Shown piece by piece: positions 6,875 to 17,161 of a DNA stretch of 64,000 nt. The position numbers were made by a program, and so were the translations under genes. Below the pieces are notes generated by a model. It was not told where the DNA came from and did no database searches. It saw nothing but the letters and a program-made list of their open reading frames with translations. Where the stretch lies: contig JAFSGN010000008.1 in assembly GCA_017440805.1 (NCBI GenBank), positions 1 to 64,000 on the forward strand, written 5' to 3'. Numbering within the stretch: the stretch's first letter is position 1; each line of letters begins with the position of its first letter. The DNA is from Clostridia bacterium (GTDB lineage Bacteria > Bacillota > Clostridia > Oscillospirales > SIG627).

Positions 6875-7414
6875 TTATACATCAATTACCGTATAATGAT
6901 GATTGGTATACGGAACAAGTTTTTCCAGAACATCTTTTGTTGCAATTTTCATATACCCCGTTGTTGTTCCGTCGGTACAGCCGTACCATTCCTCACACAG
7001 AGCCTGACTGTCAAAAACAAGTTGAACATCCCGCGCAGATTCGCACAAAAGCCCGAAAATAGTTGCAGCACCAACTTCTGTACCCAGTATTTCCAACAGT
7101 TTTTCGGGTGTTGCAAAAGAAACCCGTGAAATACCCATTGCCGAACTGAAATCCTTTGTTCTGAACATTTTATCACCCGGAGTTACAAAAAGATAAAACG
7201 AGGTTTCCTGACGGTTAGTGAGGAGCAGTGTCTTTACTGTTTTCATATTAAGACGGGCATCTATCTGTATGCAGTCCTCCATTGTCACCGCGCTGTCGTT
7301 CTCAACACGCTCAAAAGGAATATTAAGTTCCCTGAGTGCATCATAAGTTTTTTTATGCAGGAACGACTTAAATTCAGAGGGAAAATCTTTATACACTTCG
7401 CTTACATTAATCAT
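6875..7414 (-). CDS. Prolyl-tRNA deacylase (YbaK/ProX family)
   Basis: 179 residues of the YbaK/ProX fold. Features include the N-terminal helix (YDALRELNIPFERVEND), the conserved KTVKTLLLTNRQ strand with its catalytic-region Lys, FVTPGDKMFRTKDF, and GTEVGAATIFGL. These free-standing proteins hydrolyse mischarged alanyl- or cysteinyl-tRNA(Pro) in the cytosol; which substrate applies cannot be told. Single gene flanked by hairpins on both sides. Alternative annotation: generic aminoacyl-tRNA deacylase. Confidence 0.85.
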   Translation of the reverse strand: MINVSEVYKDFPSEFKSFLHKKTYDALRELNIPFERVENDSAVTMEDCIQIDARLNMKTVKTLLLTNRQETSFYLFVTPGDKMFRTKDFSSAMGISRVSFATPEKLLEILGTEVGAATIFGLLCESARDVQLVFDSQALCEEWYGCTDGTTTGYMKIATKDVLEKLVPYTNHHYTVIDV

Positions 7415-7480
7415 ATTTTTTCCTTTCAGTATAACATTTTACCATGATAATTTATGTTCAGCAGTGAACAGTATTTTTAA

Positions 7481-7512
7481 GAGGATGCCCGCATATTTAC
7501 TAAGGCATCCTC
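7481..7512 (-). terminator. Terminator of the polysaccharide operon
   Basis: GAGGATGCC (7481-7489) pairs with GGCATCCTC (7504-7512); TTAAAAAT follows on the minus strand. It lies 20 bp beyond the stop of the last cluster gene. Confidence 0.75.
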
Positions 7513-7532
7513 AAAATCATTCAATACAATTT

Positions 7533-8624
7533 TTATTTTTCAAGAATATCTGCTATCCGCTTACAAGCAAATCCGTCACCGTACGGGTTACTTGCTTTTG
7601 CCATGCATTCGTACGCTTCCCGGTTGTCAAGAAGCATAGTGAAGTTATCATAAATTGTATTTTCATCTGTACCCACAAGTTTAAGAGTTCCCGCCTTGAT
7701 CCCCTCGGGGCGTTCTGTCGTGTCACGCATTACCAGAACAGGCTTACCGAGAGAGGGTGCTTCCTCCTGGATTCCGCCGCTGTCTGTCAGAATCATAAAA
7801 CTCCGTGCCAGGAAGTTGTGAAAATCCAGCACTTCAAGAGGTTCGATAATATGAATTCTGTCGCATCCGCTAAGTTCCTCATCTGCAGCCTGACGAACAA
7901 CAGGATTCATGTGAATGGGATATATCGCCTTTACATCAGGATGCTCCTCCATTACCCTGCGGATGGCACGGAACATATTATGCATAGGCTCACCAAGATT
8001 TTCTCTCCGATGAGCAGTCAGCATTATCAGGCGGCTGTCTTTTGCCCACTCAAGTTCAGGATGGGTATAATCGTCTTTAACAGTTGTTTTTAATGCGTCT
8101 ATTGCAGTGTTTCCTGTAACAAAAATACTGCTTTGTTCCCTTCCCTCTTTCACAAGATTCGCCTTGGAAAGTTCGGTGGGAGCAAAATTGTATTTTGATA
8201 TAATGGAAACTGCCTGACGGTTAAATTCTTCGGGATACGGGCTGTAAATATTATATGTGCGAAGTCCCGCCTCCACATGACCTACGGGAATCTGCTTATA
8301 AAAACAAGCAAGAGCAGTTACAAAGGTTGTTGAGGTGTCACCATGTACCAGTACAACATCGGGTTTTACATTATCAAGAACATCCCCGATACCATTCAGA
8401 ATATTTGTGGTAATATCAAAAAGTGTCTGTTTTTCCTTCATAATTGACAAGTCATAATCAGGAACAACATTAAAAGTATCCAGCACCATATCAAGCATAC
8501 TACGGTGCTGACCTGTTACACAAACAACAGTATTGATATTTTTTCTTAATTTCAGTTCATTTACAAGGGGGCACATTTTTATCGCTTCCGGTCTTGTACC
8601 AAAAACAAGCATTACTGTCTTCAA
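7533..8624 (-). CDS. wecB: UDP-N-acetylglucosamine 2-epimerase, copy 1
   Basis: 363 residues of the non-hydrolysing epimerase family. Motifs seen are [36 protein letters not shown] and DSGGIQEEA. It interconverts UDP-GlcNAc and UDP-ManNAc in the cytoplasm, supplying a sugar donor for the surface polysaccharide. It is the last gene of the long minus-strand operon. A second gene with about nine of ten residues identical lies at 11052-12146, yet the two differ at many silent positions, so they are not a fresh duplication. Nothing in either copy looks inactivated. Confidence 0.93.
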   Translation of the reverse strand: MKTVMLVFGTRPEAIKMCPLVNELKLRKNINTVVCVTGQHRSMLDMVLDTFNVVPDYDLSIMKEKQTLFDITTNILNGIGDVLDNVKPDVVLVHGDTSTTFVTALACFYKQIPVGHVEAGLRTYNIYSPYPEEFNRQAVSIISKYNFAPTELSKANLVKEGREQSSIFVTGNTAIDALKTTVKDDYTHPELEWAKDSRLIMLTAHRRENLGEPMHNMFRAIRRVMEEHPDVKAIYPIHMNPVVRQAADEELSGCDRIHIIEPLEVLDFHNFLARSFMILTDSGGIQEEAPSLGKPVLVMRDTTERPEGIKAGTLKLVGTDENTIYDNFTMLLDNREAYECMAKASNPYGDGFACKRIADILEK

Positions 8625-8636
8625 TCGGTTACTCCT

Positions 8637-9797
8637 TTACAGTCCTATGTCTTTTAAAAATTTCTTCATATTGTCACCCTGGTCTTTTGAAACACTGCTG
8701 CCATATTTAAGTTCAGTAAAAACCCGCGCCGTATGTCCTTTAAACAACAGTTTAAACCATCTGCGCACCTGCATAAAAGGCATAAGCCACCGATACTTTT
8801 CAACAATCGGATACCAGAATTTAAGGGCATCGTATGGTATAAAAAGTCTTGACACAATATATTTGATTCGTCCGCCCTTTTTCTGCTGTTGAACAGTTAT
8901 GCGGTTTTCGTTGTTTCCGTACACGCCACCTCGCAGAATATAATCTTCCATCTGTTGAGAGATATAGTCATACGGCTCATTTGAAAACCATATCCGACTT
9001 AGTTTACGAGCTACGTTTGCAAACTTCAAAAGATTTCCTTGTTGGAGCAGTTTGTCTCGCTTTTCAATATCAGCATCTTGAACATTATCTAAAATCAAAA
9101 TGTCGATAAAAGGTCTTATGCCACATCCGCCATTTTCAAAATGCTTTGCCATATGAGCAATATGGTAGAAATAATAATATTCATCCAGCATTTCATGCAA
9201 AAAAGCATATCCGTCCCGAATCACCGTCATATCCCAAACATTTTTTAGAACCTCTGAAGATTCATTTGCAATTCCATCCTCAACAAGATCATAATGTAAT
9301 TCGATATGAGTATTTGTAGGAGTGAAAAGAGATATATCATGCGATCCTTTCCCGTGATAGACATATCCATACCCATCAACTAAAACAGACTTAGCTTTTT
9401 CTGAATCACTTTCGTGAACCAAAACATCAATATCACAGCTTGTCCGCATCCATGCTTCCGGATAATACTTTCGGATCACAGAACCTTTTAGCGGAAGAAA
9501 CGGAATTTGCGCTTTTTCAAGTGCTGAACAAAGATTATCATATTCGTATCTTATTCTCTCATAGCGATAAACTGCTTTGAGAATACATTTCTCAATGTCA
9601 TTATGTTCTTTTGGAATTAGCTCGTTTTGCTTTAGTCCGAAAACCAGAAGATGCACAACATCGTGCTTAGATGATATTTTTAGCAAATCCTGGAGCATAT
9701 CGGGAGAGTAATTATTCCGTTCTTCCTCTGTTAGCCTCGTTCCACAGATCGCAGAACGCAGCAAAGCGAAAAGTATTTGAATTGTTCTTTGATCCAT
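8637..9797 (-). CDS. Nucleotidyltransferase-fold protein of the polysaccharide cluster
   Basis: 386 residues, matching the NTP_transf_5 type of nucleotidyltransferase-like proteins often found in capsule clusters. The signature region is FLPLKGSVIRKYYPE followed by RTSCDIDVLVH near residues 100-130, where the paired Asp of DIDVLV would be the metal ligands. HIELHYDLVEDG and YYFYHIAHMAKHFENGG are further family-like stretches. The substrate is unknown; the family has been proposed to modify glycans or their carriers. It sits between ugd and wecB copy 1 with small gaps. Confidence 0.75.
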   Translation of the reverse strand: MDQRTIQILFALLRSAICGTRLTEEERNNYSPDMLQDLLKISSKHDVVHLLVFGLKQNELIPKEHNDIEKCILKAVYRYERIRYEYDNLCSALEKAQIPFLPLKGSVIRKYYPEAWMRTSCDIDVLVHESDSEKAKSVLVDGYGYVYHGKGSHDISLFTPTNTHIELHYDLVEDGIANESSEVLKNVWDMTVIRDGYAFLHEMLDEYYYFYHIAHMAKHFENGGCGIRPFIDILILDNVQDADIEKRDKLLQQGNLLKFANVARKLSRIWFSNEPYDYISQQMEDYILRGGVYGNNENRITVQQQKKGGRIKYIVSRLFIPYDALKFWYPIVEKYRWLMPFMQVRRWFKLLFKGHTARVFTELKYGSSVSKDQGDNMKKFLKDIGL

Positions 9798-9810
9798 AGT
9801 GAAACGCTCC

Positions 9811-11055
9811 TTAATCTCGTCTGAATATATCTCTTGTATATACCTTGTCTGCTACATCATCGAGACAAGCATCGTATCTGTTTGCGATTATAGCATTACA
9901 AATTTCCTTAAATTTTTCAATATCGTTCACGATCTCACTACCAAAGAAGGTTTCGCCATCTGTAAGAGTAGGTTCGTAAATAACAACCTTTGCTCCCTTG
10001 GCTTTGATACGTTTCATAACACCTTGAATAGATGACTGACGGAAGTTGTCCGACCCCGCTTTCATGGTGAGACGATATACACCGATTACAGGGGGGATTT
10101 CTTTTGCTTTGCTATATTCGTTATCTTCTTCATAGCCGTAATACCCAGCCATGCGAAGTACACGATCTGCAATGAAATCTTTACGGGTTCTGTTGGATTC
10201 TACGATAGCAGTCATCATATTCTGCGGAACATCTTCATAATTTGCAAGAAGCTGTTTGGTATCTTTCGGCAAGCAATATCCACCATATCCAAAAGAAGGA
10301 TTGTTGTAGTGAGTACCGATTCTCGGATCAAGACATACACCGTTAATGATCTGCTGAGTATCAAGTCCTTTCATTTCCGCATAAGTGTCAAGTTCATTGA
10401 AATAGGATACACGGAGCGCAAGATATGTATTGGCAAACAGTTTAACTGCTTCCGCTTCTGTATGTCCCATAATCAGAGTATCAATATTTTCTTTGATCGC
10501 TCCCTCTTGGAGAAGATCGGCAAAAGTATTTGCAGCCTTTACAAGACGGGCATTTTCTACATCCGTACCTACAATAATTCTGCTCGGATAGAGGTTATCA
10601 TAAAGAGCCTTAGATTCCCGAAGAAACTCCGGACTAAAAATGATGTTATCACAGTGATACTTCTCACGAACCATTGCCGTAAAGCCAACAGGTATAGTTG
10701 ACTTGATAACCATGATTGCATCAGGATTACACTTAATCACAAGCTGAATAACCGCTTCTACAGCGGATGTATCGAAGAAATTTTTCTGACTGTCATAGTT
10801 TGTAGGTGCTGCAATTACCACAAAATCTGCATCCTTATATGCCGCTTCTGCATCGAGAGTTGCAGTCAGATCAAGCTCCTTTTCGGCAAGATACTTTTCA
10901 ATGTAATCGTCCTGTATGGGCGATTTCTTGTTGTTGATTATTTCCACCTTTTCGGGGATAATGTCAACTGCTGTTACTTTATTATGTTGTGCCAAAAGCA
11001 CTGATATTGATAAACCGACATAGCCGGTTCCTGCTACTGCTATGTTCATGTTCAT
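9811..11055 (-). CDS. ugd: UDP-glucose 6-dehydrogenase
   Basis: 414 residues. The NAD-binding start ([13 protein letters not shown]) and the central [11 protein letters not shown] are followed by the catalytic cysteine motif [11 protein letters not shown] near residue 260 and a C-terminal UDP-binding domain. It oxidises UDP-glucose to UDP-glucuronate. The short, E. coli Ugd-like form and the ...LRESKALYD context favour UDP-glucose over UDP-ManNAc as substrate, although an adjacent wecB makes UDP-ManNAc dehydrogenase worth considering. With the C5-epimerase at 18171 it suggests that the polymer contains glucuronate and perhaps iduronate. Its start overlaps the stop of wecB copy 2 by 4 bases. 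Confidence 0.88.
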   Translation of the reverse strand: MNMNIAVAGTGYVGLSISVLLAQHNKVTAVDIIPEKVEIINNKKSPIQDDYIEKYLAEKELDLTATLDAEAAYKDADFVVIAAPTNYDSQKNFFDTSAVEAVIQLVIKCNPDAIMVIKSTIPVGFTAMVREKYHCDNIIFSPEFLRESKALYDNLYPSRIIVGTDVENARLVKAANTFADLLQEGAIKENIDTLIMGHTEAEAVKLFANTYLALRVSYFNELDTYAEMKGLDTQQIINGVCLDPRIGTHYNNPSFGYGGYCLPKDTKQLLANYEDVPQNMMTAIVESNRTRKDFIADRVLRMAGYYGYEEDNEYSKAKEIPPVIGVYRLTMKAGSDNFRQSSIQGVMKRIKAKGAKVVIYEPTLTDGETFFGSEIVNDIEKFKEICNAIIANRYDACLDDVADKVYTRDIFRRD

Positions 11056-12146
11056 TCCTCCAAAATATCAGCAATTCTCTTGCAAGCTAATCCGTCACCA
11101 TAAGGATTGCTTGCCGTTGACATCGAATCATAGGCTGTCTGATCTTCAAGTAGGAGTTTGAAATTCTCATAGATTACCTGCTCATCAGTGCCTACCAACT
11201 TCAAAGTTCCAGCCTTAATACCTTCGGGGCGTTCCGTTGTATCACGCATGACAAGAACCGGCTTGCCAAGTGACGGAGCTTCTTCCTGGATTCCGCCACT
11301 ATCTGTCAAGATCATGAAACTACGGGCAAGGAAATTATGAAAATCAAGAACCTCCAGCGGTTCGATAATATGTATTCTATCGCATCCGCCTAATTCCTCA
11401 TCTGCTGCCTGACGAACCACAGGATTCATATGGATAGGGTAGATTGCCTTTACATCGGGATGCTCGTCCATAACACGGCGAATTGCTCGGAACATATTGT
11501 GCATGGGTTCACCGAGATTTTCACGGCGATGCGCTGTGATCATGATGAGACGGCTATCCCTTGCCCATTCCAATTCCGGATGTGTATAGTCATCACGGAC
11601 GGTTGTTTTAAGAGCATCAATCGCAGTATTTCCGGTAATGTAAATCAAGCTTTCGTCTTTGCCTTCCTTTACAAGATTCGCTTTGGAAAGCTCGGTAGGA
11701 GCGAAATTGTACTTGGAAATAATGGATACCGCTTGACGGTTAAATTCCTCCGGATAAGGACTGTAGATATTGTATGTACGAAGTCCTGCTTCCACATGAC
11801 CGATTGCGATCTGTTTGTAGAAACACGCGAGGGCGGTCACAAACGTGGTTGACGTATCGCCATGAACGAGAACCACATCGGGTTTTACTTCATCCAGAAC
11901 ATCCCCGATTCTATTCAAGATGTTCGTTGTTATGTCGAATAGGGTTTGTCCCGCTTTCATGATTGAAAGGTCATAATCGGGTACAACCTTGAATGTATCA
12001 AGTACCACGTCCAGCATTTGACGGTGCTGACCAGTAACACAAACTACAGTTTTAAGATTTTCTCTTGTCTTTAACTCATTAACAAGAGGACACATTTTAA
12101 TTGCTTCAGGACGAGTGCCGAAGACGAGCATTACTGTTTTCATTTT
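11052..12146 (-). CDS. wecB: UDP-N-acetylglucosamine 2-epimerase, copy 2
   Basis: About 363 residues from the ATG of MKTVMLVFG, where copy 1 also starts; four more N-terminal residues are possible. It has the same motifs as copy 1 ([36 protein letters not shown]) and makes UDP-ManNAc. It is translationally coupled to ugd by a 4-base overlap. Having two catalytically complete epimerases in one operon, split by ugd and the nucleotidyltransferase gene, looks like the result of cluster reassortment by transfer. Confidence 0.92.
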   Translation of the reverse strand, partial: KMKTVMLVFGTRPEAIKMCPLVNELKTRENLKTVVCVTGQHRQMLDVVLDTFKVVPDYDLSIMKAGQTLFDITTNILNRIGDVLDEVKPDVVLVHGDTSTTFVTALACFYKQIAIGHVEAGLRTYNIYSPYPEEFNRQAVSIISKYNFAPTELSKANLVKEGKDESLIYITGNTAIDALKTTVRDDYTHPELEWARDSRLIMITAHRRENLGEPMHNMFRAIRRVMDEHPDVKAIYPIHMNPVVRQAADEELGGCDRIHIIEPLEVLDFHNFLARSFMILTDSGGIQEEAPSLGKPVLVMRDTTERPEGIKAGTLKLVGTDEQVIYENFKLLLEDQTAYDSMSTASNPYGDGLACKRIADILEE

Positions 12147-12164
12147 TACCTCCAAATATTGTTG

Positions 12165-13742
12165 TTAATTTCTAACTTTTTTCTTTTTAACAATGTTTAT
12201 AGCATAAGTTAAGCTGTTATGGAAAACCTTATTCTTTCCAAATATAACAAATGTCATTAGGCATACAAGTACAACACAAACAAGTGCATGAACTACAAAT
12301 GAGATAATCGGGATGTTTATCACAATGAAACTATTCAATAGTTTTGCAGTCAATGAACAGAAGACAAGGATAAATAACCAGACAGCATACTCTCCAAAGT
12401 ATCCTTTAACGCTTTTCTTAAATGCATGCTTGTAAATGATAAATGGGTCAAACCAAAGCTGAGTGGTAGCTCTTGCAAGAACTGTTCCAAGAAAAACTCC
12501 CGCAATGCCAAATGTTTTTGCTCCGATAATAGCAATTACGATGTTTAAAATTGCCATGATCAAAGGCCTGTACTGACCCTGTACAAACAATCCGTTTGCA
12601 TTTCTGAAAGAGCCTATGAGAGTCATATTTCCTTTTATATAAAAATCAACACAAATAAGTATTACAGCCCACTTACTTATAATAAACTCATTTCCAAGCC
12701 ATACATTACCAATAAATTCATCCAAAAGATTATAAAGACAAACTGTGCAAACACAGAAGAACCATTCGCAAGCAAAATTCATAATTCTGAACATTTCATA
12801 CTGGCGTTCACTGTCTTTTGAAACAACCAAGTTTCCGATACTTGCGGTAACAGAATTTAAGAATTGCAAAGCAAGGCTATATATTTCTGTAATAATTAAT
12901 GTGTAATTTGAAACTATACCAACAATATTGGCACCAAGTACCGAAGATATAACAATACTGTTGGTACCGTTAAGTACAGTTCCGGATATCTTGTATAATG
13001 AAAGTGCCTTTACATCCTTGAATATCCTTTTGCGTTCATCTTTTGAGATTTTTTCGTTTTTGTATTGTTTTATATCTTTAAAACGCTCACTTGCTTTAAA
13101 CGAAATGATTAAATTCTGTATGATAGTTGAAACTATTGCAATAATCAGGAATAAAATAAATTGTCTGAATAATACAACAACAGCAATTTGCAAAATGGAT
13201 CTTACCACCATAACACACAAGTTAACGGCAGATATAACATATGCTTGCTGACTTGCAGTAAGAAGAGTAGACTTGTATATTAACAGGTAAGAAACTGCTG
13301 TATTGAAAATATACAGAAGGTATATCAATGTCAGATTCTCTTTAACTTCGGGAACATTTGTTATGAGTTTGTCGAGGAATGGCACAAGTGAAATTCCTAT
13401 AACAAATATTGCACAGGATATGACTCTGTATGCATTTCTAAACAAATTTAGAAGTGCTGCAATTTTCTTATAATCTCTGTTTTCTATCGGTTTATACAAA
13501 GAAAAAGTAATTGCACTTCCTATTCCGAGTTCAGCAAAGGATAAAACCGTAAGTATATCTGTAAAAACAGCTGAAACACCGGTATATTCAATACCTAAAT
13601 ATCTAATAAAAACTGTTCTTGTTGCGAAATTCAGTACAAGAGTTATTAATTTTACAAATACACCAAAAGCGGTGTTTATCAGTGTATTTGTGACTCTTGA
13701 TTTGGAAACATATTTAATGATTGTATTATCTCGTTTCTTCAT
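12165..13742 (-). CDS. Wzx-type polysaccharide flippase
   Basis: 525 residues with roughly 12-14 hydrophobic membrane segments spread over the whole length (for example FAELGIGSAITFSLYKPI preceded by a hydrophobic stretch, and several clusters of Ile/Val/Leu). This is the MOP-superfamily layout of Wzx/RfbX exporters that flip lipid-linked repeat units across the cytoplasmic membrane. It lies next to the pyruvyltransferase, ATP-grasp and Wzy genes. The base composition is more AT-rich than the housekeeping genes, as usual for exchanged polysaccharide genes. No substrate can be assigned. Confidence 0.88.
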   Translation of the reverse strand: MKKRDNTIIKYVSKSRVTNTLINTAFGVFVKLITLVLNFATRTVFIRYLGIEYTGVSAVFTDILTVLSFAELGIGSAITFSLYKPIENRDYKKIAALLNLFRNAYRVISCAIFVIGISLVPFLDKLITNVPEVKENLTLIYLLYIFNTAVSYLLIYKSTLLTASQQAYVISAVNLCVMVVRSILQIAVVVLFRQFILFLIIAIVSTIIQNLIISFKASERFKDIKQYKNEKISKDERKRIFKDVKALSLYKISGTVLNGTNSIVISSVLGANIVGIVSNYTLIITEIYSLALQFLNSVTASIGNLVVSKDSERQYEMFRIMNFACEWFFCVCTVCLYNLLDEFIGNVWLGNEFIISKWAVILICVDFYIKGNMTLIGSFRNANGLFVQGQYRPLIMAILNIVIAIIGAKTFGIAGVFLGTVLARATTQLWFDPFIIYKHAFKKSVKGYFGEYAVWLFILVFCSLTAKLLNSFIVINIPIISFVVHALVCVVLVCLMTFVIFGKNKVFHNSLTYAINIVKKKKVRN

Positions 13743-13753
13743 TTAAATTTAAA

Positions 13754-14755
13754 TCAACCCTCGTGAATAATTTCTAACAATTTAGGTTTTAAACCTTCTT
13801 GTGTGCAGTCGTAATAAAGTTGCATAATAACACTGCCAAAACTCTCATTACCCTCTATAATTTCAGGGCCATTGGGAGTTATACATATATCCCACGCAAC
13901 AATGCCCATCTGGGGAATAATTTCAGATGCCTTCAGGGCTAGGTCTTTAACTTCTTGCCAATACGGCAACTGATAGCCGATTGCATTATCAGCAATATCG
14001 TCTGTTGGCTTTGAAGAACGTTTTGTATAAAAACCGGAGTTAATTTTTCCGGTATCCAAATTAATTCTTGCAACAGCACCGCCTTGTGATATGTTATCAA
14101 GAAGTGCACCTTTGGCACCTATACGCAAACCTGCAAAAAGAACATCTGCATTCTTTTGTGTGCATACAGTGACAATACGGATTGTATTTAAAGAAGTTCC
14201 GTTAAAGAAAGCAAGTCGCTCGTGATTTTGTAAACATTGCTCTGCCATGTCGAAGTTGTTTTCCAAGGCAATTCTCTTAAATTCTTCTACATCTGCATTT
14301 TCATCAAATGATATGATTTTTACTTCTTTACCGCTATCACCATAACTTGATTTAAAAACTACCTTTTTATGTTTATCAAGAAAAAACGAAATCTGTTCAT
14401 CACTACTGTTTTTAAGATCAAGCCAATCTCGTTTTATTATACTTGAAAATTTGTTTAAAAAACGAATTTTATTGTGGAAATCGTCTCTGTACTGTATGTT
14501 GTTAATTTTGTCATACAGTTTGAAATTATAAAAAGTAGTAATATAAGTAGCCCTATTTTTTGCTGTACGGTGGATAAAGTCCAAATCATCATATTCCGTA
14601 AACATAGCGCCATATTTTAAAGAGCACCATATCATATCTGCAATGATTGCAATCCTGTTTTTTTGATTCTCTTTACTAAGCTTTGCTGATATATCTACTA
14701 AAGTGTCTCTTTTGGATTTTTTATATAAATAAAACAATGTTCTTTTTATATACAC
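13754..14755 (-). CDS. Sugar-transfer-associated ATP-grasp protein
   Basis: 333 residues. The central and C-terminal parts show the ATP-grasp fold: VVFKSSYGDSGKEV (nucleotide-binding loop), SLNTIRIVTVC, VARINLDTGKI, and the metal-binding end GIVAWDICITPNGPEIIEGN. Proteins of this family occur in capsule and exopolysaccharide clusters and are thought to ligate an amino acid or similar group to a sugar or peptide, but the reaction is unproven. It lies 12 bp upstream of the flippase gene and 20 bp downstream of the pyruvyltransferase gene. Confidence 0.82.
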   Translation of the reverse strand: MYIKRTLFYLYKKSKRDTLVDISAKLSKENQKNRIAIIADMIWCSLKYGAMFTEYDDLDFIHRTAKNRATYITTFYNFKLYDKINNIQYRDDFHNKIRFLNKFSSIIKRDWLDLKNSSDEQISFFLDKHKKVVFKSSYGDSGKEVKIISFDENADVEEFKRIALENNFDMAEQCLQNHERLAFFNGTSLNTIRIVTVCTQKNADVLFAGLRIGAKGALLDNISQGGAVARINLDTGKINSGFYTKRSSKPTDDIADNAIGYQLPYWQEVKDLALKASEIIPQMGIVAWDICITPNGPEIIEGNESFGSVIMQLYYDCTQEGLKPKLLEIIHEG

Positions 14756-14774
14756 CGTAACAAGCTCCTTTAAT

Positions 14775-15932
14775 TTATTTTATCTGCAATATGTTACTAA
14801 TTTGTTTTGAAAACTGTTCAAATTCTGCTTTTTCTTTTTCAACGGCACTATTTATTCTGTCAGAATAAGAGCCTGAAAGTAATGCATCAAATGTATTCCA
14901 GAATAAAACATCTTCTGAAAATTCATTTGCATATTCACCCTCATAGAAAAGTTCCGGAAGAGCAAGACGTGACACCATTAAATCTCTTAGTTTTCCTTCA
15001 TACTGTTCTGATGTGTATGATGAATAATCAAGAGCAATAACCGGTGTACCCTGCACAAGACTGAGAAGTGTACCATGAAAATAACTTGTTATAACACATG
15101 ACGCATTTTTAAGAACGTTTGCCCATTCAAACGGATCAAGGTTATACAAGAATTGGTCTGCATATTTGGAATTTTTGAAAACAGCCACAATTTTATATTT
15201 ATCCTTATACTTTTGAGCAATGCTTTTTGCAAGGGTGCTGTCGGGAGCCATTATAACGATATACTTTTCTTTGATGGGGAAGTTGCTTTCAATTTTCCGG
15301 GCATGAACTTCCAACTTTTCCTTATCAATTATAAATGTGGGGTCACAGCAGTGAACCGGCTCTGACTGCGGTGAGCAGAACTTGACAAAATCAGCCGTTG
15401 TGCGATCACGAACACCGATATATGACATGCTGTCAAAAGTGCGTTCGCATTGTGTAATTCTTTCTTTTGCTTCATCGAAAAACTTTAAACCATGTACCGA
15501 TGCAGCGTACGATACAACAGGAATATTAAATTTATAATCTGGAATAAATTCTGTCGGATATCCATTTTGATTCCAGTTAAATACAGCATCTGAACCTATT
15601 ATCAACATATCATAATTCTGATTGATATACGAATACAGGCAGTTTAAATCTTTATTATAAGGAATGTGCTTTGAAAGACTCAAATGTTTATAAGATCTTC
15701 TGAATGCACATATCTTTTTTAAATCTCTAATACCGCCTGAAACACCTTCATGCTTAACCGTACGTAAAACATTTATATAAATTTTTTTCTTTTCCTTTTT
15801 GGGCATATAGTCAATGATTTCCACATGGCAATCTGGAAAATCCTTTTTTAATCTTTCAGACAATGAAAAAGCCTGTAAATATGCACCATAATTTATAGGT
15901 CTATGAAATGTTAAAATACCTATTTTCTTCAT
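14775..15932 (-). CDS. Polysaccharide pyruvyl transferase family protein
   Basis: 385 residues. The start IGILTFHRPINYGAYLQAFSL and the later GSDAVFN, PVVSYAASVHG and ITSYFHGTLLSLVQGTPVI are hallmarks of the CsaB/WcaK-like pyruvyl transferase family. Members add ketal-linked pyruvate to sugars, making the polymer acidic; some relatives are glycosyltransferases with the same fold. It is followed by the ATP-grasp gene and preceded by the polymerase. The length is normal and no damage is seen. Confidence 0.87.
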   Translation of the reverse strand: MKKIGILTFHRPINYGAYLQAFSLSERLKKDFPDCHVEIIDYMPKKEKKKIYINVLRTVKHEGVSGGIRDLKKICAFRRSYKHLSLSKHIPYNKDLNCLYSYINQNYDMLIIGSDAVFNWNQNGYPTEFIPDYKFNIPVVSYAASVHGLKFFDEAKERITQCERTFDSMSYIGVRDRTTADFVKFCSPQSEPVHCCDPTFIIDKEKLEVHARKIESNFPIKEKYIVIMAPDSTLAKSIAQKYKDKYKIVAVFKNSKYADQFLYNLDPFEWANVLKNASCVITSYFHGTLLSLVQGTPVIALDYSSYTSEQYEGKLRDLMVSRLALPELFYEGEYANEFSEDVLFWNTFDALLSGSYSDRINSAVEKEKAEFEQFSKQISNILQIK

Positions 15933-15943
15933 TCAAATATACC

Positions 15944-17161
15944 CTACTTTACCTTTATAGTAATAGAATCATCTTTTTTCATAAATACCACGCACCAAGT
16001 CAGCAAATAAAAGAAATAAGTGTTAAACCAAATATGGTCAATCGCAAGAGCAATTACAAAGATGAAAAAATATACTCTTTCATCTCTATCAATCTTTTTA
16101 CATATAACAAACAATGCTATGATCAAAGCAATAATCCCCAACACTCCAAAATCCAACAATGTCGTAACAAAGTCATTAGAATAGTTTTTTTTCAAATTAA
16201 AATAAACCGCATATTGATTAAAACCTGTTCCCAAAACCTTGTTAATGAATGGATACTCATTAAAAAGTGCTATATTACCTAATAAGCGCAACGACACTGA
16301 GGAGTTGGTACGATCAAGTTCATTTTCCATAGTCGTCATGCGATTAATAAGATAATCAAGCAATTCATGTACTGTAATATTGCTTTTATAAAGATATATT
16401 CCTAGAATCACCATTACAGCTATTCCAAACAGTAGTGCTATTTTAGTAGTCTTTTTTATGGAAACATCCATCAAAATAATATATAACAATACGAAAATAA
16501 CTCCGAAAACGCCTAACATTGAGCCAGTTAATATACACGATATACCTACAATTATAGCACTTTTTATCTTGCCTATTTTAATACAAAACGCTAGAACAGG
16601 CAGTTCAAATAAAGCTAAATATGATGGTTCTTCAAAAAACGAATGCACTCTCACGTCTCCCGTGTTTCTGTCAAACAATCCACCAAAATGATTATTTGTA
16701 CTCACTTGAAAAGGCAATCGCCCATCATAAAAATTTGTAAACCCTAATGTTACCGCAACAAACTGAACTATAGCCAAACTTGCAGCAACGACACCAACAA
16801 CAACAACTACATTTAAAAAATTTTCTTTACCAGATTTACGCCACAAAAAACCAAAGGCAACTATATTTATAATTTGGAAGACGACAACTTTAAGTTGCAA
16901 AAAATAATCAGTTTCCCAAAAACTTGATAGTATTCCTGACATCAATGCTAAAACAATAAAAAATAGAAAAAGGAATATCAGAGTTCTATTTAATGTAATT
17001 CTGTTGCTCAAAATAGCTCCCAAAACAAGGGATATTGCTATAAACTCAACAATCATTAATTCGCCAAATAAAACATATGGGTCTAAAATAGGTAATAAGC
17101 ACAATAAAATCGCCCAAGACTTATATGTTTTATTTGTATCGTTGCTTTGTATGGAATTCAT
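15944..17161 (-). CDS. O-antigen-type polymerase (Wzy)
   Basis: 405 residues, strongly hydrophobic with about 11-12 membrane segments and one larger outside loop around residues 230-290 (YKSNITVHELLDYLINRM...). The stretch VHSFFEEPSYLALFELP is typical of Wzy/ligase proteins that polymerise flipped repeat units at the outer face. The gene overlaps the preceding glycosyltransferase gene by 4 bases and is AT-rich. Substrate specificity cannot be read from sequence. Confidence 0.83.
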   Translation of the reverse strand: MNSIQSNDTNKTYKSWAILLCLLPILDPYVLFGELMIVEFIAISLVLGAILSNRITLNRTLIFLFLFFIVLALMSGILSSFWETDYFLQLKVVVFQIINIVAFGFLWRKSGKENFLNVVVVVGVVAASLAIVQFVAVTLGFTNFYDGRLPFQVSTNNHFGGLFDRNTGDVRVHSFFEEPSYLALFELPVLAFCIKIGKIKSAIIVGISCILTGSMLGVFGVIFVLLYIILMDVSIKKTTKIALLFGIAVMVILGIYLYKSNITVHELLDYLINRMTTMENELDRTNSSVSLRLLGNIALFNEYPFINKVLGTGFNQYAVYFNLKKNYSNDFVTTLLDFGVLGIIALIIALFVICKKIDRDERVYFFIFVIALAIDHIWFNTYFFYLLTWCVVFMKKDDSITIKVK

